Program-made: the position numbers and the translations under genes | Shown here: piece after piece, positions 5,862 through 14,929 of the stretch | Layout: every line of letters begins with the position of its first letter | Numbering within the stretch: position 1 is the stretch's first letter | The notes under the pieces: generated by a model | Told to the model about the DNA's origin: nothing | The model's input: only the letters and a program-made list of their open reading frames with translations | Databases searched by the model: none | Assembly: GCA_028695025.1 (NCBI GenBank) | Contig: JAQVJV010000010.1 | Coordinates: 1-34,291 of the forward strand | Origin: Candidatus Moraniibacteriota bacterium | GTDB taxonomy: Bacteria; Patescibacteriota; Minisyncoccia; Moranbacterales; UBA11712 | DNA: 34,291 bases | Reading direction: 5' to 3'

Positions 5862-7328
5862 TTATTTATCCTTCATCGGCGGAAATATAACCGTTTCCCG
5901 AACAGACTTGTTCATGAGAAACGCGAATAATCTTTCTGAAAATCCGAATCCGAATGCCGGCGGCATGCCATATTCAAGCGCTTCCACGAAATCATCGTCA
6001 AGCATTTGCGCCTCCGCATCCCCCGCCGCGCGAAGCTTCATCTGCTCCTCGAACCGGGAGCGCTGGTCAATCGGATCATTGAGCTCGGAAAAGCCGTTCC
6101 CCAATTCCGACCCGCCGGCCAAAAATTGCATCCGAAGCACTTTTCGAGGATCTTTCGGGTCGCGCTTCGCAAGCGGCGAAACTTCAATCGGGTGTCCGGT
6201 GAGAAAACAAGGCTGGATCAGCTTGGGGCGCACGGTTTTTTTGTATATCGTATCGATCATCCGGCCTTTGCCATAATTTTTCTCGTATTTGATGCCCAAT
6301 TCGTCCGCTTTCTTTTGCAAATCCCCGGCTAAAACTTCCTTATCAAGATCAATTCCGGTTTCAGCTTTGAATAGCTTGAAATAATCCTTGACTTCCCATT
6401 CTCCTGCCCAATTAATTTTATGATTGCTGAATTCGGAGACTAAGTCTCCAATTGGAGACTTAGTCTCCAATGTTTTTCGCACAATCTCTTTGAACATTTT
6501 TTCGACTATATTCATCCCCTGCTTGAGGCTAGTATACGCCATATAAAATTCCAGCGAATCATATTCCTGCAAATGCTCGCGGTCAATTCCCTCATTTCGA
6601 AAAACGCGCCCGATTTCAAAAACTTTTTCATAGCCGCCAACAAGAAGCCTTTTGAGATGCAATTCCAAAGAAATACGCATGAAATAGTCGCGGTCAAGCG
6701 CATTGTGATGCGTGACAAAAGGTTCCGCTTCAGCTCCGCCGGGAATATTCTCAAGCACCGGGGTTTGCGCCTCGAGAAAACCTTTTTTCGCCAAAAAATT
6801 GCGCGCCGTCTGCCAAAAAATATTTTTCTTCCGGAAAAGTTCGCGCGTTTCGGGATTCATCATGAGATCAAGATACCTGCGGCGCAGGAGCTCCTCTGTG
6901 TCCCGGACGCCGTAATATTCCGTCGGCACCGGAGAAAGGCTCTTGGAAAGTATTTCCCATTCCGCCACTTCAACTGTGATTTCTTCCGTTTTTGTTTTGA
7001 AAAGTTTGCCTTCCGCTTCAATGAAATCCCCGATTTCAACCGTTTCCGTGAAAAGCTTGAATTTTTCATCACCGATATTTTTCTTGTTCAAAAAGAGCTG
7101 GATTTTCCCCGATTCGTCTTCAATATGGCAAAAAGCCGACCCACCCATCGGCCGAAGCGATTTGACTCTTCCGATAACTTTAATGGCTTTCTCGCCCAAC
7201 GAATCGCACTTTTCAACTGCTTCCCGGTTCGTCATCGTCCGTTCGGATTTTTCCGGATAGGGATTTATTCCGGCACTACGCAGTTTTTCCAATTTCTCAA
7301 ACTTTATTTTTTTGATTTCATCCAGCAT
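5862..7328 (-). CDS. lysS: lysyl-tRNA synthetase, class II
   Basis: Charges tRNA-Lys. This 488-residue protein has an N-terminal OB fold (about residues 50-150, VIGRVKSLRPMGGSAFCHIE) that reads the anticodon, then the class II core with FEIGRVFRNEGIDREHLQEY (motif 2). Motif 3 is unusual: GFGFSERLFAFL and then VRETVIFPPM, where most bacterial enzymes have a GIDRL-type stretch, though the arginine is kept. Residues about 287-298 (ETKSPIGDLVS) are encoded by a perfect 34-bp palindrome and look like an insertion. I start at MLDEIKKIKF; a TTG five codons upstream is the alternative. Confidence 0.93.
   Translation of the reverse strand: MLDEIKKIKFEKLEKLRSAGINPYPEKSERTMTNREAVEKCDSLGEKAIKVIGRVKSLRPMGGSAFCHIEDESGKIQLFLNKKNIGDEKFKLFTETVEIGDFIEAEGKLFKTKTEEITVEVAEWEILSKSLSPVPTEYYGVRDTEELLRRRYLDLMMNPETRELFRKKNIFWQTARNFLAKKGFLEAQTPVLENIPGGAEAEPFVTHHNALDRDYFMRISLELHLKRLLVGGYEKVFEIGRVFRNEGIDREHLQEYDSLEFYMAYTSLKQGMNIVEKMFKEIVRKTLETKSPIGDLVSEFSNHKINWAGEWEVKDYFKLFKAETGIDLDKEVLAGDLQKKADELGIKYEKNYGKGRMIDTIYKKTVRPKLIQPCFLTGHPIEVSPLAKRDPKDPRKVLRMQFLAGGSELGNGFSELNDPIDQRSRFEEQMKLRAAGDAEAQMLDDDFVEALEYGMPPAFGFGFSERLFAFLMNKSVRETVIFPPMKDK
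6435..6468. repeat. 34-bp perfect palindrome inside lysS
   Basis: GGAGACTAAGTCTCC, then centre AATT shared with GGAGACTTAGTCTCC. The whole is its own reverse complement, and each half is itself nearly palindromic. It encodes ETKSPIGDLVS in frame. Sister copies are at 19207-19242 and 33393-33428. Confidence 0.95.
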
Positions 7329-7451
7329 GGGTATAAATGACAAGCATTAAAATCTAGTGATATATTAACGTTTTTTTAGAAAAAAAACAAGAGACAAGTC
7401 TGAAGCCCATCCCTTGCCAAAATATTGTTTGCTATCCCTTGATCACTGCCG

Positions 7452-7907
7452 CTACTTCACTTCCAGAATCTCGTATTCCTGCTCGCCCGCCGGAGTTGAA
7501 ACTTTCATTTTGTCCCCCGCGCTTTTCCCCATGAGCGCTTGCCCGATCGGAGATTCATTGGAAATTTTCCCGCCCAAAGGATCGGCTTCGTTCGATCCGA
7601 CAATCGCGAAAGTCTGTTCATTGCCATCGAATTTCACTTTGACGCTTGAGCCCATTTGCACCGTCTGGCTTTCCTTGTCGAAACTCGAAACTTCCGAAGT
7701 GCGGATTTCGTTTTCCAGTTCGATAATGCGGCGTTCATTGTCCGCCTGTTGGCGCTTGGCTTCGGAATATTCGGCGTTTTCGCTCAAGTCTCCCTGTTCC
7801 TTCGCTTCTTTGATTATTTCCGCGATCTTCTGCCGCATTTCGGTTTTCCGCATCTGAAGTTCTTCTTCCAGTTTTTTGAGCCCCTCGGGCGTGAGAAATT
7901 TTGTCAT
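7452..7907 (-). CDS. greA: transcript cleavage factor GreA
   Basis: Rescues backtracked RNA polymerase by stimulating cleavage of the nascent transcript. It is 151 residues, close to the usual 158. The start MTKFLTPEGLKKLEEEL opens the N-terminal coiled coil. The tip carries GDLSENAEY with the catalytic acidic pair Asp40 and Glu43. The C-terminal FKBP-like domain runs from about residue 80, with the conserved SPIGQALMGKSAGD. The longer frame with a hydrophobic prefix is rejected because its extra part holds the promoter. The gene stands alone between lysS and the PBP2 gene. Confidence 0.95.
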   Translation of the reverse strand: MTKFLTPEGLKKLEEELQMRKTEMRQKIAEIIKEAKEQGDLSENAEYSEAKRQQADNERRIIELENEIRTSEVSSFDKESQTVQMGSSVKVKFDGNEQTFAIVGSNEADPLGGKISNESPIGQALMGKSAGDKMKVSTPAGEQEYEILEVK

Positions 7908-7938
7908 AAGAATAAATATAAGGCATATAACGATTAGA

Positions 7939-7967
7939 ATGATAGTGGAAATGGAAATAGTTGTCAA
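7939..7967 (-). promoter_or_regulatory. promoter of greA
   Basis: On the minus strand TTGACA (7967-7962), a 17-base spacer, then TATCAT (7944-7939). Transcription would start about 25 bases before the greA ATG. Confidence 0.75.
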
Positions 7968-8039
7968 CAAATACCTGTAAAACATTCCAGATTTTTGGCT
8001 TTATAAACGGTAAATTTAGGATAAAAATAACAACTCAAA

Positions 8040-8090
8040 AACTTTTTCATTTTGAATTGTAATTTTGACTTTTGATTTTTGCATTTTGAT
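8040..8090. repeat. AT-rich word repeat between mrdA and greA
   Basis: Degenerate repeats of TTTTGATTTTTGCATTTTGA-type words, the reverse complement of the family at 5819 and 22455. Confidence 0.5.
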
Positions 8091-9971
8091 TTACCTGCTG
8101 AAATACCACTGATATACATCCCGCGTCACCGGCTCCGCCGTGGAAAATCCTTCTCCGCCGCCTTCGACCAACACTACCATGGCAATCGTCGGATTGTCGT
8201 ACGGCGCAAAAGAAACGAACCAGCCGTGCTCGCGCTCATTCCCGCTTCCAAACTGGGCTGTTCCCGTTTTTCCAGCCACCTCCACCGGCAAATCCTTGAG
8301 CGGTTGCGCCGTTCCGGAAAGCACCGTCTGGCGCATCCCCTCGCGGACCACTTGGATATTCGCAGACGATATAAAATTTTTGGCAAGCGCTTCCGGCTGG
8401 ATTTTTTCCACCGTCCCGTCCGAACGCTTGATTGAATCGACAAAATGCGGCTTATACACCGTCCCGCCGTTTGCCACCGCCGCGATATAGTTTGCAAGCT
8501 GAAGAGGCGTCGCCGTCACGAAACCCTGCCCGATGGCGCAGTGGTAATCATCTCCTAAATACCACCTCTCTCCCAACTTATCCTGCTTCCAATCGCGTGT
8601 CGGAACAAGTCCCGAGGATTCCCCGGGTATATCCACCCCCAGCTTCCGTCCCAAGCCGAATTTTTCGGCATAATCATGGATCTTGTCGATCCCGAGCGCC
8701 GGAATATTCTCCCAGCCGCCGCCGACCGCGTAGAAAAAAATGTCCACGCTCTCGGCGATGGCTTTCCGCACATCGGTGATTCCATGCGTCTTCCAGTCGG
8801 GAAAGCCATAGCTTCCGATCGTGATCGCTGAAGGACAATTTAGCGTTGTCGAAGACGTGATTATCTTCTCTTCGAGCGCCGCGGCGGCCACCAGCGGCTT
8901 GAAAGTCGATCCAGGCGGATATTCTCCGGATATCGAACGGTTAAACATGGGTTTGTCGGGATCGCTGATCAGGCGGTTGTAATCCTCCGAAGAAATACCC
9001 TTCGCGAACAGGTTATTGTCATAACTTGGAAGATTGACCATTGCGAGCACTTCCCCGCTTCGGGGATCAATCGCCACCGCAGCCGCCGTCTTTGTTTCGG
9101 TTTCATCGAGCTTCGCCTGAAGGGTATCCTGCAGCTTTTTTTGCAAATCGGCATCAATGCCAAGCGTGAGATCGCTTCCTGCAACCGGCGGAGTGAGCCC
9201 GAAATCTTTTTTGACATTTCCGGCCGAGTCCACCTCCACCTCCTCTTTCCCATTTGTCCCCCGCAAATATTTTTCATAACTATACTCAAGTCCGGTTTTT
9301 CCAACGTAGTCGGTCATGAGATAATCCGGATGGATCGCCAGCTCTTCCCGGGAAATTTTCCCGCTGTATCCCATGAAAGCGGAAAAATATGAACTGTCTT
9401 CATACTGGCGTATTGCCGTTTGGTCAACATCAAAACCGATGAGTCCTGATTTTTTTTCAGAGAATATGAGGGCTTCTTCCTGGCTCACGTTTTCTTTGAT
9501 CAAAACAGGGTCGAGGGAAGCCGGATCCTGCGAACCGACCATCGCTTCGATATTCTGGTCATTCATGCCGAACATTTCCGCCACTTCGGCAATTTCGCGT
9601 TTTCTTTCCGCCTGGTCGCGGGGAACATCGGCCGGGACGGCAATCAGGTCAAAACCGGGGATATTGTTCACCAGCTTCTTTCCATTCTTGTCAAAAATCA
9701 AACCGCGGGGAGCTTTGACGACAATCGCCCGGATCCGGTTTTCCCGCGACAGCTCGCCGTAGCGTTCGCCTTCAACCACCTGGAGATAAAAAGCCCGCGC
9801 ACCAAGAAGCGCGAGAAAAAGGAAAACTGCGAAACGAAAAACATCCGTCCTTGTTTCCGAAACCGTGCTTCCCACCGCCCGCGTTTCGTCGAAACCTTCT
9901 CGGCTTTCGGTCACCTCCTCGATTTCCACCCCCCGGAGCTGTCTTTTTTTGTTGAAAAAAGTTTGAAACAT
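8091..9971 (-). CDS. mrdA: penicillin-binding protein 2 (elongasome transpeptidase)
   Basis: A 626-residue class B PBP that cross-links peptidoglycan during side-wall growth with RodA and MreBCD. A cytoplasmic stretch is followed by one membrane anchor (about 44-63), a dimerisation domain with PRGLIFDKNGKKL (88-100), and the transpeptidase. Its motifs are STFK (active-site Ser355, Lys358), SVD (408-410) and KTG (568-570). I start at MFQTFF, ten bases after the mreD stop. A TTG start would overlap mreD. It is the last gene of the mreB-mreC-mreD-mrdA block, transcribed leftward. Confidence 0.93.
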   Translation of the reverse strand: MFQTFFNKKRQLRGVEIEEVTESREGFDETRAVGSTVSETRTDVFRFAVFLFLALLGARAFYLQVVEGERYGELSRENRIRAIVVKAPRGLIFDKNGKKLVNNIPGFDLIAVPADVPRDQAERKREIAEVAEMFGMNDQNIEAMVGSQDPASLDPVLIKENVSQEEALIFSEKKSGLIGFDVDQTAIRQYEDSSYFSAFMGYSGKISREELAIHPDYLMTDYVGKTGLEYSYEKYLRGTNGKEEVEVDSAGNVKKDFGLTPPVAGSDLTLGIDADLQKKLQDTLQAKLDETETKTAAAVAIDPRSGEVLAMVNLPSYDNNLFAKGISSEDYNRLISDPDKPMFNRSISGEYPPGSTFKPLVAAAALEEKIITSSTTLNCPSAITIGSYGFPDWKTHGITDVRKAIAESVDIFFYAVGGGWENIPALGIDKIHDYAEKFGLGRKLGVDIPGESSGLVPTRDWKQDKLGERWYLGDDYHCAIGQGFVTATPLQLANYIAAVANGGTVYKPHFVDSIKRSDGTVEKIQPEALAKNFISSANIQVVREGMRQTVLSGTAQPLKDLPVEVAGKTGTAQFGSGNEREHGWFVSFAPYDNPTIAMVVLVEGGGEGFSTAEPVTRDVYQWYFSR

Positions 9972-9981
9972 TTGATATGGC

Positions 9982-10524
9982 TTAGAATTTTTTGGCAAGA
10001 CGGACCGGCTCAAGAAAAAATCGGCGGCTCAATTTTCGCAGCAAATAATACAAGATAAAAGCCGCAACAACCGTATAAGCTATTTTCAAAGCATAATCGA
10101 GGCTGAAAAAATGGATGGGAGGGGCAAGATGAATATGGATAATTCCGCTTCTCAATTTCAAAACCGCCACCAGAAAAGCGTCTTTCAAAATTTCCGACGC
10201 GGCTACCGCAGCCGCCAGTACCGAAAGAAAAAAAGTTTTCTGCGACCGGATATCCGCCACTTCGGCAATCTGGGAAACGGCCCAAGCGACAAGGAAATAT
10301 GAAAGGGTGGCCGATCCGAAAACAGAGGAAGAGGCGGAATCGATCAAAATTCCGACGAGGAAGATCCATTTGACCGACTCGCTGAATCCAAGCGCGAGAA
10401 CCAGGGCAATGACAAGCCCCAAAGCAAGATCGGGAATTTGGGACTGCGGGAAAAAAACCCCTCCCGCGGAAATTTGCAGGACCGCCGCCGCGAAACAGAA
10501 AATGAATAAAAACAAATTTTTCAC
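9982..10524 (-). CDS. mreD: rod shape-determining protein MreD
   Basis: A 180-residue, very hydrophobic protein with five to six membrane helices. It includes PQSQIPDLALGLVIALVLAL and a short conserved polar stretch GILIDSASSSVFGS typical of MreD. It links MreC and RodA in the elongasome. It begins with GTG six bases after the mreC stop, so the genes are translated together. The sequence is weakly conserved, as usual for MreD, and the identification rests also on the position between mreC and the PBP2 gene. Confidence 0.85.
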   Translation of the reverse strand: MKNLFLFIFCFAAAVLQISAGGVFFPQSQIPDLALGLVIALVLALGFSESVKWIFLVGILIDSASSSVFGSATLSYFLVAWAVSQIAEVADIRSQKTFFLSVLAAAVAASEILKDAFLVAVLKLRSGIIHIHLAPPIHFFSLDYALKIAYTVVAAFILYYLLRKLSRRFFLEPVRLAKKF

Positions 10525-10530
10525 GAATAT

Positions 10531-11328
10531 TTATTGCTTTACGATAAAAACTATCCGCAATTCGGAAAAATCAACCGCCGGAATCACCGAAGCCTCCTGA
10601 AAAAGTTTGTTGGCTGACTGGCTCACTTTCCCGATTTTTCCAATAGTGATTCCGCGCGGCATCCGGCTTCCAAGCCCTGAAGTGATGACCGTATCGCCCT
10701 CATTGAGGACTTCCGTCTGGGAAACCATATCCATTTTGATTCCTAATCCATATTCCCCCCTTATGATTCCTTTGGCGCCTGTATTCTGGACTTCCGCATT
10801 CACGGCGCTTTCCGGATCGGTGATGAGAATGACTTTGGCGCTGGTGGGATGGACTTCGGACACCCGTCCGACCAAGATCCCGTTGGAAACAATTGCCGGC
10901 ATTCCCGTCCTGATCCCGGAATCCCCCCCTTTATCAATGAGGAAATAGTTTCCCAATCCTTGCGGGTCCTGCCCGATGATATAGCTCGCCTCAAGGTTGA
11001 AATCATCGCACGGAGCGAGATCTAACTGCCTCCTTAAATCCTGATTTTCTTTTTCCACATCTTTAAGACGATTGTTTTCAGCCAAAAAAGCCTGATTCTC
11101 TTCCATTAACCTCTCATTTTCGCTTTTAAGATCGCCGATCGAACCCAAAAAATCCGTGAGGCCTTTCACACCTCCGGAAAAAAGATGGGTTGTTTTGAGA
11201 AACGGGCTGGAAACGCTCAAAACCAGGCTTTTCACCGGATTATCCGGCAATCGGAGACTGATGAAAATTACAGCGACGATAACTATAATAATAACAGAAT
11301 ATTTTAAGTTTTTTTGGAAAAAAGACAT
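10531..11328 (-). CDS. mreC: rod shape-determining protein MreC
   Basis: A 265-residue bitopic protein. The N-terminal membrane helix is YSVIIIVIVAVIFISL (about 10-25). A coiled coil follows (about 68-100, LKSENERLMEENQAFLAENN), and then the beta-barrel domain with ASYIIGQDPQGLGNYFLIDKG, SAKVILITDPESAVNAEVQ and VITSGLGSRMPRGI. It forms the periplasmic scaffold that activates PBP2. It lies between mreB and mreD. Confidence 0.93.
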   Translation of the reverse strand: MSFFQKNLKYSVIIIVIVAVIFISLRLPDNPVKSLVLSVSSPFLKTTHLFSGGVKGLTDFLGSIGDLKSENERLMEENQAFLAENNRLKDVEKENQDLRRQLDLAPCDDFNLEASYIIGQDPQGLGNYFLIDKGGDSGIRTGMPAIVSNGILVGRVSEVHPTSAKVILITDPESAVNAEVQNTGAKGIIRGEYGLGIKMDMVSQTEVLNEGDTVITSGLGSRMPRGITIGKIGKVSQSANKLFQEASVIPAVDFSELRIVFIVKQ

Positions 11329-11329
11329 G

Positions 11330-11409
11330 GATTGTATAATGCATCAAGTATAATGTATCAAGTATTTTTGAATTTAAAATACACTATACTTTATACATTA
11401 TACATAATA
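11330..11409. repeat. word repeat between mreB and mreC
   Basis: Repeated TATAATGCATCAAGTATAATGTATC and TATACTTTATACATTATACATAATAC words. The same TTTATACATTATACAT word recurs at 33204-33220 just before miaA. Confidence 0.7.
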
Positions 11410-12462
11410 CTAAAAAGAGACTTTATCATACTGCGTTTCGGCAAGGACGCCTTTGAGCTCGTCAAGATGCTCCAGGATGATTCCCGTCCCCCGCGCCACC
11501 GCCGTCAAAGGATCGTCCATGACGCGCACCGGCATATCCGTCTGTTCGGAAATGAGCTTGTCGAGCCCCCGGATGAGCCCTCCCCCACCAGCGAGAATAA
11601 CCCCCCGCTGCATGATATCTGACAAAAGTTCCGGCGGAGTTTCCTCGATGGTTGATTTGATATTGTTGACGATGATCTTTATCGACCGGAAAATCGCCTC
11701 CCGAATCTGGGAATCGTTCACGATCACTTCTTTTGGAAGCCCCGTCACGAGATCGCGGCCGCGCATGGGCATTTCAAGCTCCTCATCCATTTCATACGCG
11801 CTTCCGATGGCAATCTTTATATCTTCCGCCGTTTTTATGCCAAGCAGTAAGTTGAACTCGTCCCGGGCATAGCGGACAATATCCTCATTCATTTCGTCTC
11901 CCGCGATGCGGAGGCTCCGGCAAACCACCACGCCGCCGAGCGAGATCACCGCGATTTCCGTCGTTCCGCCGCCGATGTCAACCACCATATTCCCCGACGC
12001 TTCCTGGACGGGAAGGCGCGCGCCGATCGCCGCCGCCATCGGCTCGTCGACGAGATAGGCACGCCGCGCTCCGGCGCTCACCGCCGCATCCACCACCGCC
12101 CGCTTTTCCACTTCGGTGACACCCGACGGGATGCCGATCACCACTTGCGGCCGCGGCATGAGGGCAAAACTTTCCTTGTGGACTTTTTCGATGAAATAGC
12201 GAAGCATCTGTTCCGTCACTTCGAAATCGGAGACTACTCCGTCCACGAGCGGCCGCGTCGCCACGATATGCGAAGGGGTTTTCCCCACCATTTTCCGCGC
12301 TTCCGCCCCGATCGCGAGAATTTGGCCCGTTTTCTGGTTGACCGCCACCACCGACGGCTCGTTGATGACGATCCCCTTTTTTTCAACATACACCAAAGTA
12401 TTGGCCGTTCCCAGGTCAATCCCTATATCTTTTGAAAATTTTCCAAAAATCCTTGAAAACAT
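11410..12462 (-). CDS. mreB: actin-like MreB, copy 1
   Basis: Actin-fold ATPase that forms filaments under the membrane and directs side-wall synthesis. It is 350 residues. The start MFSRIFGKFSKDIGIDLGTANTLVYV contains an amphipathic N-terminus and the phosphate 1 motif. Phosphate 2 is NMVVDIGGGTTEIAVISLGG and the adenosine motif is GVILAGGGGLIRGLD. Upstream in-frame codons run into the leader and are rejected. It heads the mreB-mreC-mreD-mrdA operon with a promoter at 12626-12654. A second MreB is encoded at 21427-22431. Confidence 0.95.
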   Translation of the reverse strand: MFSRIFGKFSKDIGIDLGTANTLVYVEKKGIVINEPSVVAVNQKTGQILAIGAEARKMVGKTPSHIVATRPLVDGVVSDFEVTEQMLRYFIEKVHKESFALMPRPQVVIGIPSGVTEVEKRAVVDAAVSAGARRAYLVDEPMAAAIGARLPVQEASGNMVVDIGGGTTEIAVISLGGVVVCRSLRIAGDEMNEDIVRYARDEFNLLLGIKTAEDIKIAIGSAYEMDEELEMPMRGRDLVTGLPKEVIVNDSQIREAIFRSIKIIVNNIKSTIEETPPELLSDIMQRGVILAGGGGLIRGLDKLISEQTDMPVRVMDDPLTAVARGTGIILEHLDELKGVLAETQYDKVSF

Positions 12463-12468
12463 AAGCTC

Positions 12469-12498
12469 GCATAACGCGAAACGCATAACGCGAAACGC
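12469..12498. repeat. 14-bp tandem repeat in the mreB leader
   Basis: GCATAACGCGAAAC is repeated twice in tandem plus two bases, just before the mreB start. Confidence 0.85.
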
Positions 12499-12625
12499 TT
12501 TAGTTTTTGTCATTGCAATCCTGTATCTGTTATTAACCACCTTCCTGACTAAACACAAAAAACAAATCCATCTTCTGTGAATTTTCCAGGTAATTTTATG
12601 TTTATTTTTCCTCCCCTGGTATCTA

Positions 12626-12654
12626 ATATTACCCCGGGAAAAATATTGTGTCAA
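12626..12654 (-). promoter_or_regulatory. candidate promoter of the mreBCD-mrdA operon
   Basis: On the minus strand TTGACA (12654-12649), 17 bases, TAATAT (12631-12626). It begins immediately after the terminator of the upstream gene and gives a leader of about 155 nt that holds the 14-bp tandem repeat. Confidence 0.6.
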
Positions 12655-12657
12655 AAA

Positions 12658-12686
12658 GAAAAAACGGCGCCCAAACTGCGACGCCG
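12658..12686 (-). terminator. rho-independent terminator
   Basis: On the minus strand CGGCG and CGCCG pair around a 12-nt loop, followed by TTTTTTC. It ends the gene at 12704-13111. Confidence 0.75.
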
Positions 12687-12703
12687 CCCCTCACAAAAAA
12701 ACA

Positions 12704-13111
12704 TTAGGCAACTTGTGCCAAATTTCCTCCCATTTCGACATGAAAAAACTTATCCGAGATGGTCAAGCAAAGTCCTCTTAATTTCTCGGCCGATTCCCTA
12801 TTGGCCTTATAGGTTTCGAACAGGGACAATAAGGATCCCACCCGTTCTCCCAGCTCGCCCAATGGCCTGCACGTCGGCGCGCCGAGAAAAACAGCAATTA
12901 GATGGTTGAGCGCTATGGCTATATTGACATCTAACATATCGCCATCAGCATATTTCTCGGCCAAATAAGCGAGCCATTGCTTGATTTGATTGATGGATTT
13001 TTCTCCTTTAGAGTCTTCATACTCACCTCGAAGAAAATTATCGAGATAAATTGCCGCCCAAAAGCTGAAATCGACGATTTGCCAAATTTCCAATTCTCTT
13101 TCTTCACCCAT
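12704..13111 (-). CDS. hypothetical 135-residue soluble protein
   Basis: Not recognised. It is mainly alpha-helical and acidic (EIWQIVDFSFWAAIYLDNFL, then SINQIKQWLAYLAEKYADGD), with no signal peptide. GGAGGAGG lies five bases before the ATG, which fixes the start, and a strong terminator follows. Strong ribosome binding and its own terminator set it apart from the flanking core genes rseP and mreB, which have neither close by. I see no domain that indicates a function. Confidence 0.65.
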   Translation of the reverse strand: MGEERELEIWQIVDFSFWAAIYLDNFLRGEYEDSKGEKSINQIKQWLAYLAEKYADGDMLDVNIAIALNHLIAVFLGAPTCRPLGELGERVGSLLSLFETYKANRESAEKLRGLCLTISDKFFHVEMGGNLAQVA

Positions 13112-13159
13112 CTGCGCCTCCTCCCTGATCTCACCCAATCAGTTTTTGTTATTGGATTT

Positions 13160-14320
13160 TCAAAACAAACCTTTCAATTTTTCAAGAACATCCAGCCTTG
13201 CCACGTCCCTCGCCGTGACAAGAACCATCAAAAATATAAGCAACGCAAAACCGATGTTGTGGGCCCTCTGCTCGAACTTTTGCGAAATCGGCGAGCCTTT
13301 GAATTTCTCAATCAGTATAAAGAGAATCCGTCCCCCGTCAAGCGCCGGAATTGGGAGGATATTAATAATCGCCAAGTTTATGGAAAGAAGCGCCGTGAAC
13401 TGCAAGATATAAATGAATCCCAACCTCGCCACTTCTCCGGTGAGCACTGCAATTCCAACCGGCCCCGAAACGTCCATCCCCACTGATTGCCCGGAAACCA
13501 GTTTCCAAAGCAAAGTTCCGAAAGAAACGACAATCATCCAGGCAAGGTTCGCCGTCGAACTCACGCCCCGCCAAAGCGCTTCGTACCACGGATAAGAAAC
13601 AATCGCCGTCTTCACAAGGCTGATGCCAAGCGCGCCCTCATTCGCGGGATAATCCATCCTGGGCACGCCCGAGAGTTCGATAGGCTCGTTTCCTCTTTTC
13701 ATTTCCAGCTTAATTTCCTGGCCCTTATGAGCATTTATGTAATTCTGAACATCCTCCACTGTGCTAAAACTGACTGCGCTACCATCACTATTAACCACCC
13801 CCGTAACTTGATCCCCGACTTGGATGCCCATTTTATCGGCGGGAGAACCGGCAATTGTTTCGACGATTTGGATTTTCTCATTTTTGAGATGGACACCGGC
13901 CGCGTCTTCGACCGCCTGGGGTATCCCGATGAAATATCCGACCGAAAGCAAAACCGCGGCGAGAAGCACGTTCATCGCCACGCCCGCCGCCAAAATTTTC
14001 ACCCGCACATACGCCGGCTTCGAAGAAAAACTTTGCGGATCATTTTTCTCCTCGCCATCTTCACCTGTGATTTTCACAAAACCACCGAGCGGGATCCAAT
14101 TGAGGGAATATACCGTGTCCTCGCTCTCCACTTCTTTTGATCCCCAGAAAAATTTTCTCCGCCCATGTTTGTTTTTATACCACCCGCATATCCGCGGCGG
14201 AAAACCAAAGCCAAATTCTTCCGCCTTCACTCCGTTCCGCCGGGCAACCATAAAATGCCCGAATTCATGGACAAATACGAGAATACCAAGAACGATGATG
14301 AAAGTAATAACAGTAAGCAT
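13160..14320 (-). CDS. rseP: site-2-type intramembrane metalloprotease RseP
   Basis: A 386-residue M50 family zinc protease in the membrane. It has HEFGH (His18, Glu19, His22) in the first helix, and GFGFPPRICG with LNWIPLGGFVKITGEDG as in RseP/MmpA. A PDZ domain lies at about 130-230 (GSPADKMGIQVGDQVTGV), and the third zinc ligand is in NILPIPALDGGR near the C-terminus. The family cuts membrane-bound anti-sigma factors and leftover signal peptides. It follows frr on the same strand, a common bacterial neighbourhood. Confidence 0.95.
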   Translation of the reverse strand: MLTVITFIIVLGILVFVHEFGHFMVARRNGVKAEEFGFGFPPRICGWYKNKHGRRKFFWGSKEVESEDTVYSLNWIPLGGFVKITGEDGEEKNDPQSFSSKPAYVRVKILAAGVAMNVLLAAVLLSVGYFIGIPQAVEDAAGVHLKNEKIQIVETIAGSPADKMGIQVGDQVTGVVNSDGSAVSFSTVEDVQNYINAHKGQEIKLEMKRGNEPIELSGVPRMDYPANEGALGISLVKTAIVSYPWYEALWRGVSSTANLAWMIVVSFGTLLWKLVSGQSVGMDVSGPVGIAVLTGEVARLGFIYILQFTALLSINLAIINILPIPALDGGRILFILIEKFKGSPISQKFEQRAHNIGFALLIFLMVLVTARDVARLDVLEKLKGLF

Positions 14321-14362
14321 ATTTTAAAGCCTAAATTACTTTTTTGCTTTAGACTTCTCAAA

Positions 14363-14920
14363 TCATATCTCCATTATCTCCTTTTCCTTCTTCTCCCGAA
14401 TCTCCTCAATTTTTCCGTTATATTCATCTACGCGCGCTTGAAGCATATCCTTTCCCCGAAACTTTGCGTCTTCGCCCATTTTCCCTTCTTTCACAGAATC
14501 CTGAATTTCATCCCAGGCCGCCTCCCGCACCTGCCGTACAGCCACTTTCGCTTCTTCGGCAAATTTTCCAAGCGTTTTCACCAATTCTTTTCTCCGCTCT
14601 TCATTGAGCGGCGGGATGGCAATCCGCACCACCTGACCGTCATTCACCGGATTGAGCCCAAGCTGGGCTTCATTGACCGCTTTCTCCACGCTCACCAGAC
14701 TGTCTTTGTCCCAAGGCTGGATGACAATAAGGCGCGGCTCCGGAATATTTATGCTCGCCACCTGTTTCAAGGGGCTTTTCGCGCCGTAGTAATCCACCAT
14801 CAGGTTTTCCACCATCGCCGGATTGGCCCGGCCGGTGCGCAGTTTGTTGATTTCCTCCTTCAGCCGTTCGACGGCTTTTTCCATCCCCGGCTTCGTGTTG
14901 TCGATTATTTGCTCAAGCAT
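14363..14920 (-). CDS. frr: ribosome recycling factor
   Basis: Splits the post-termination ribosome with EF-G. It is 185 residues, the normal length. It has two long helices around a small beta domain: MEKAVERLKEEINKLRTGRA near the start, MVENLMVDYYGAKSPLKQVASI, IQPWDKDSL, and the C-terminal three-helix bundle. The gene starts the frr-rseP unit. Confidence 0.96.
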   Translation of the reverse strand: MLEQIIDNTKPGMEKAVERLKEEINKLRTGRANPAMVENLMVDYYGAKSPLKQVASINIPEPRLIVIQPWDKDSLVSVEKAVNEAQLGLNPVNDGQVVRIAIPPLNEERRKELVKTLGKFAEEAKVAVRQVREAAWDEIQDSVKEGKMGEDAKFRGKDMLQARVDEYNGKIEEIREKKEKEIMEI

Positions 14921-14929
14921 GATATTAAT

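Noticed and set aside
7908-7985. Hydrophobic N-terminal extension of GreA
   Set aside because: It would read through the greA promoter, and GreA is normally a soluble protein starting near MTKFLTPEGL.
12469-12498. Tandem repeat considered as a CRISPR remnant
   Set aside because: Only two 14-bp units with no spacers and no cas genes.
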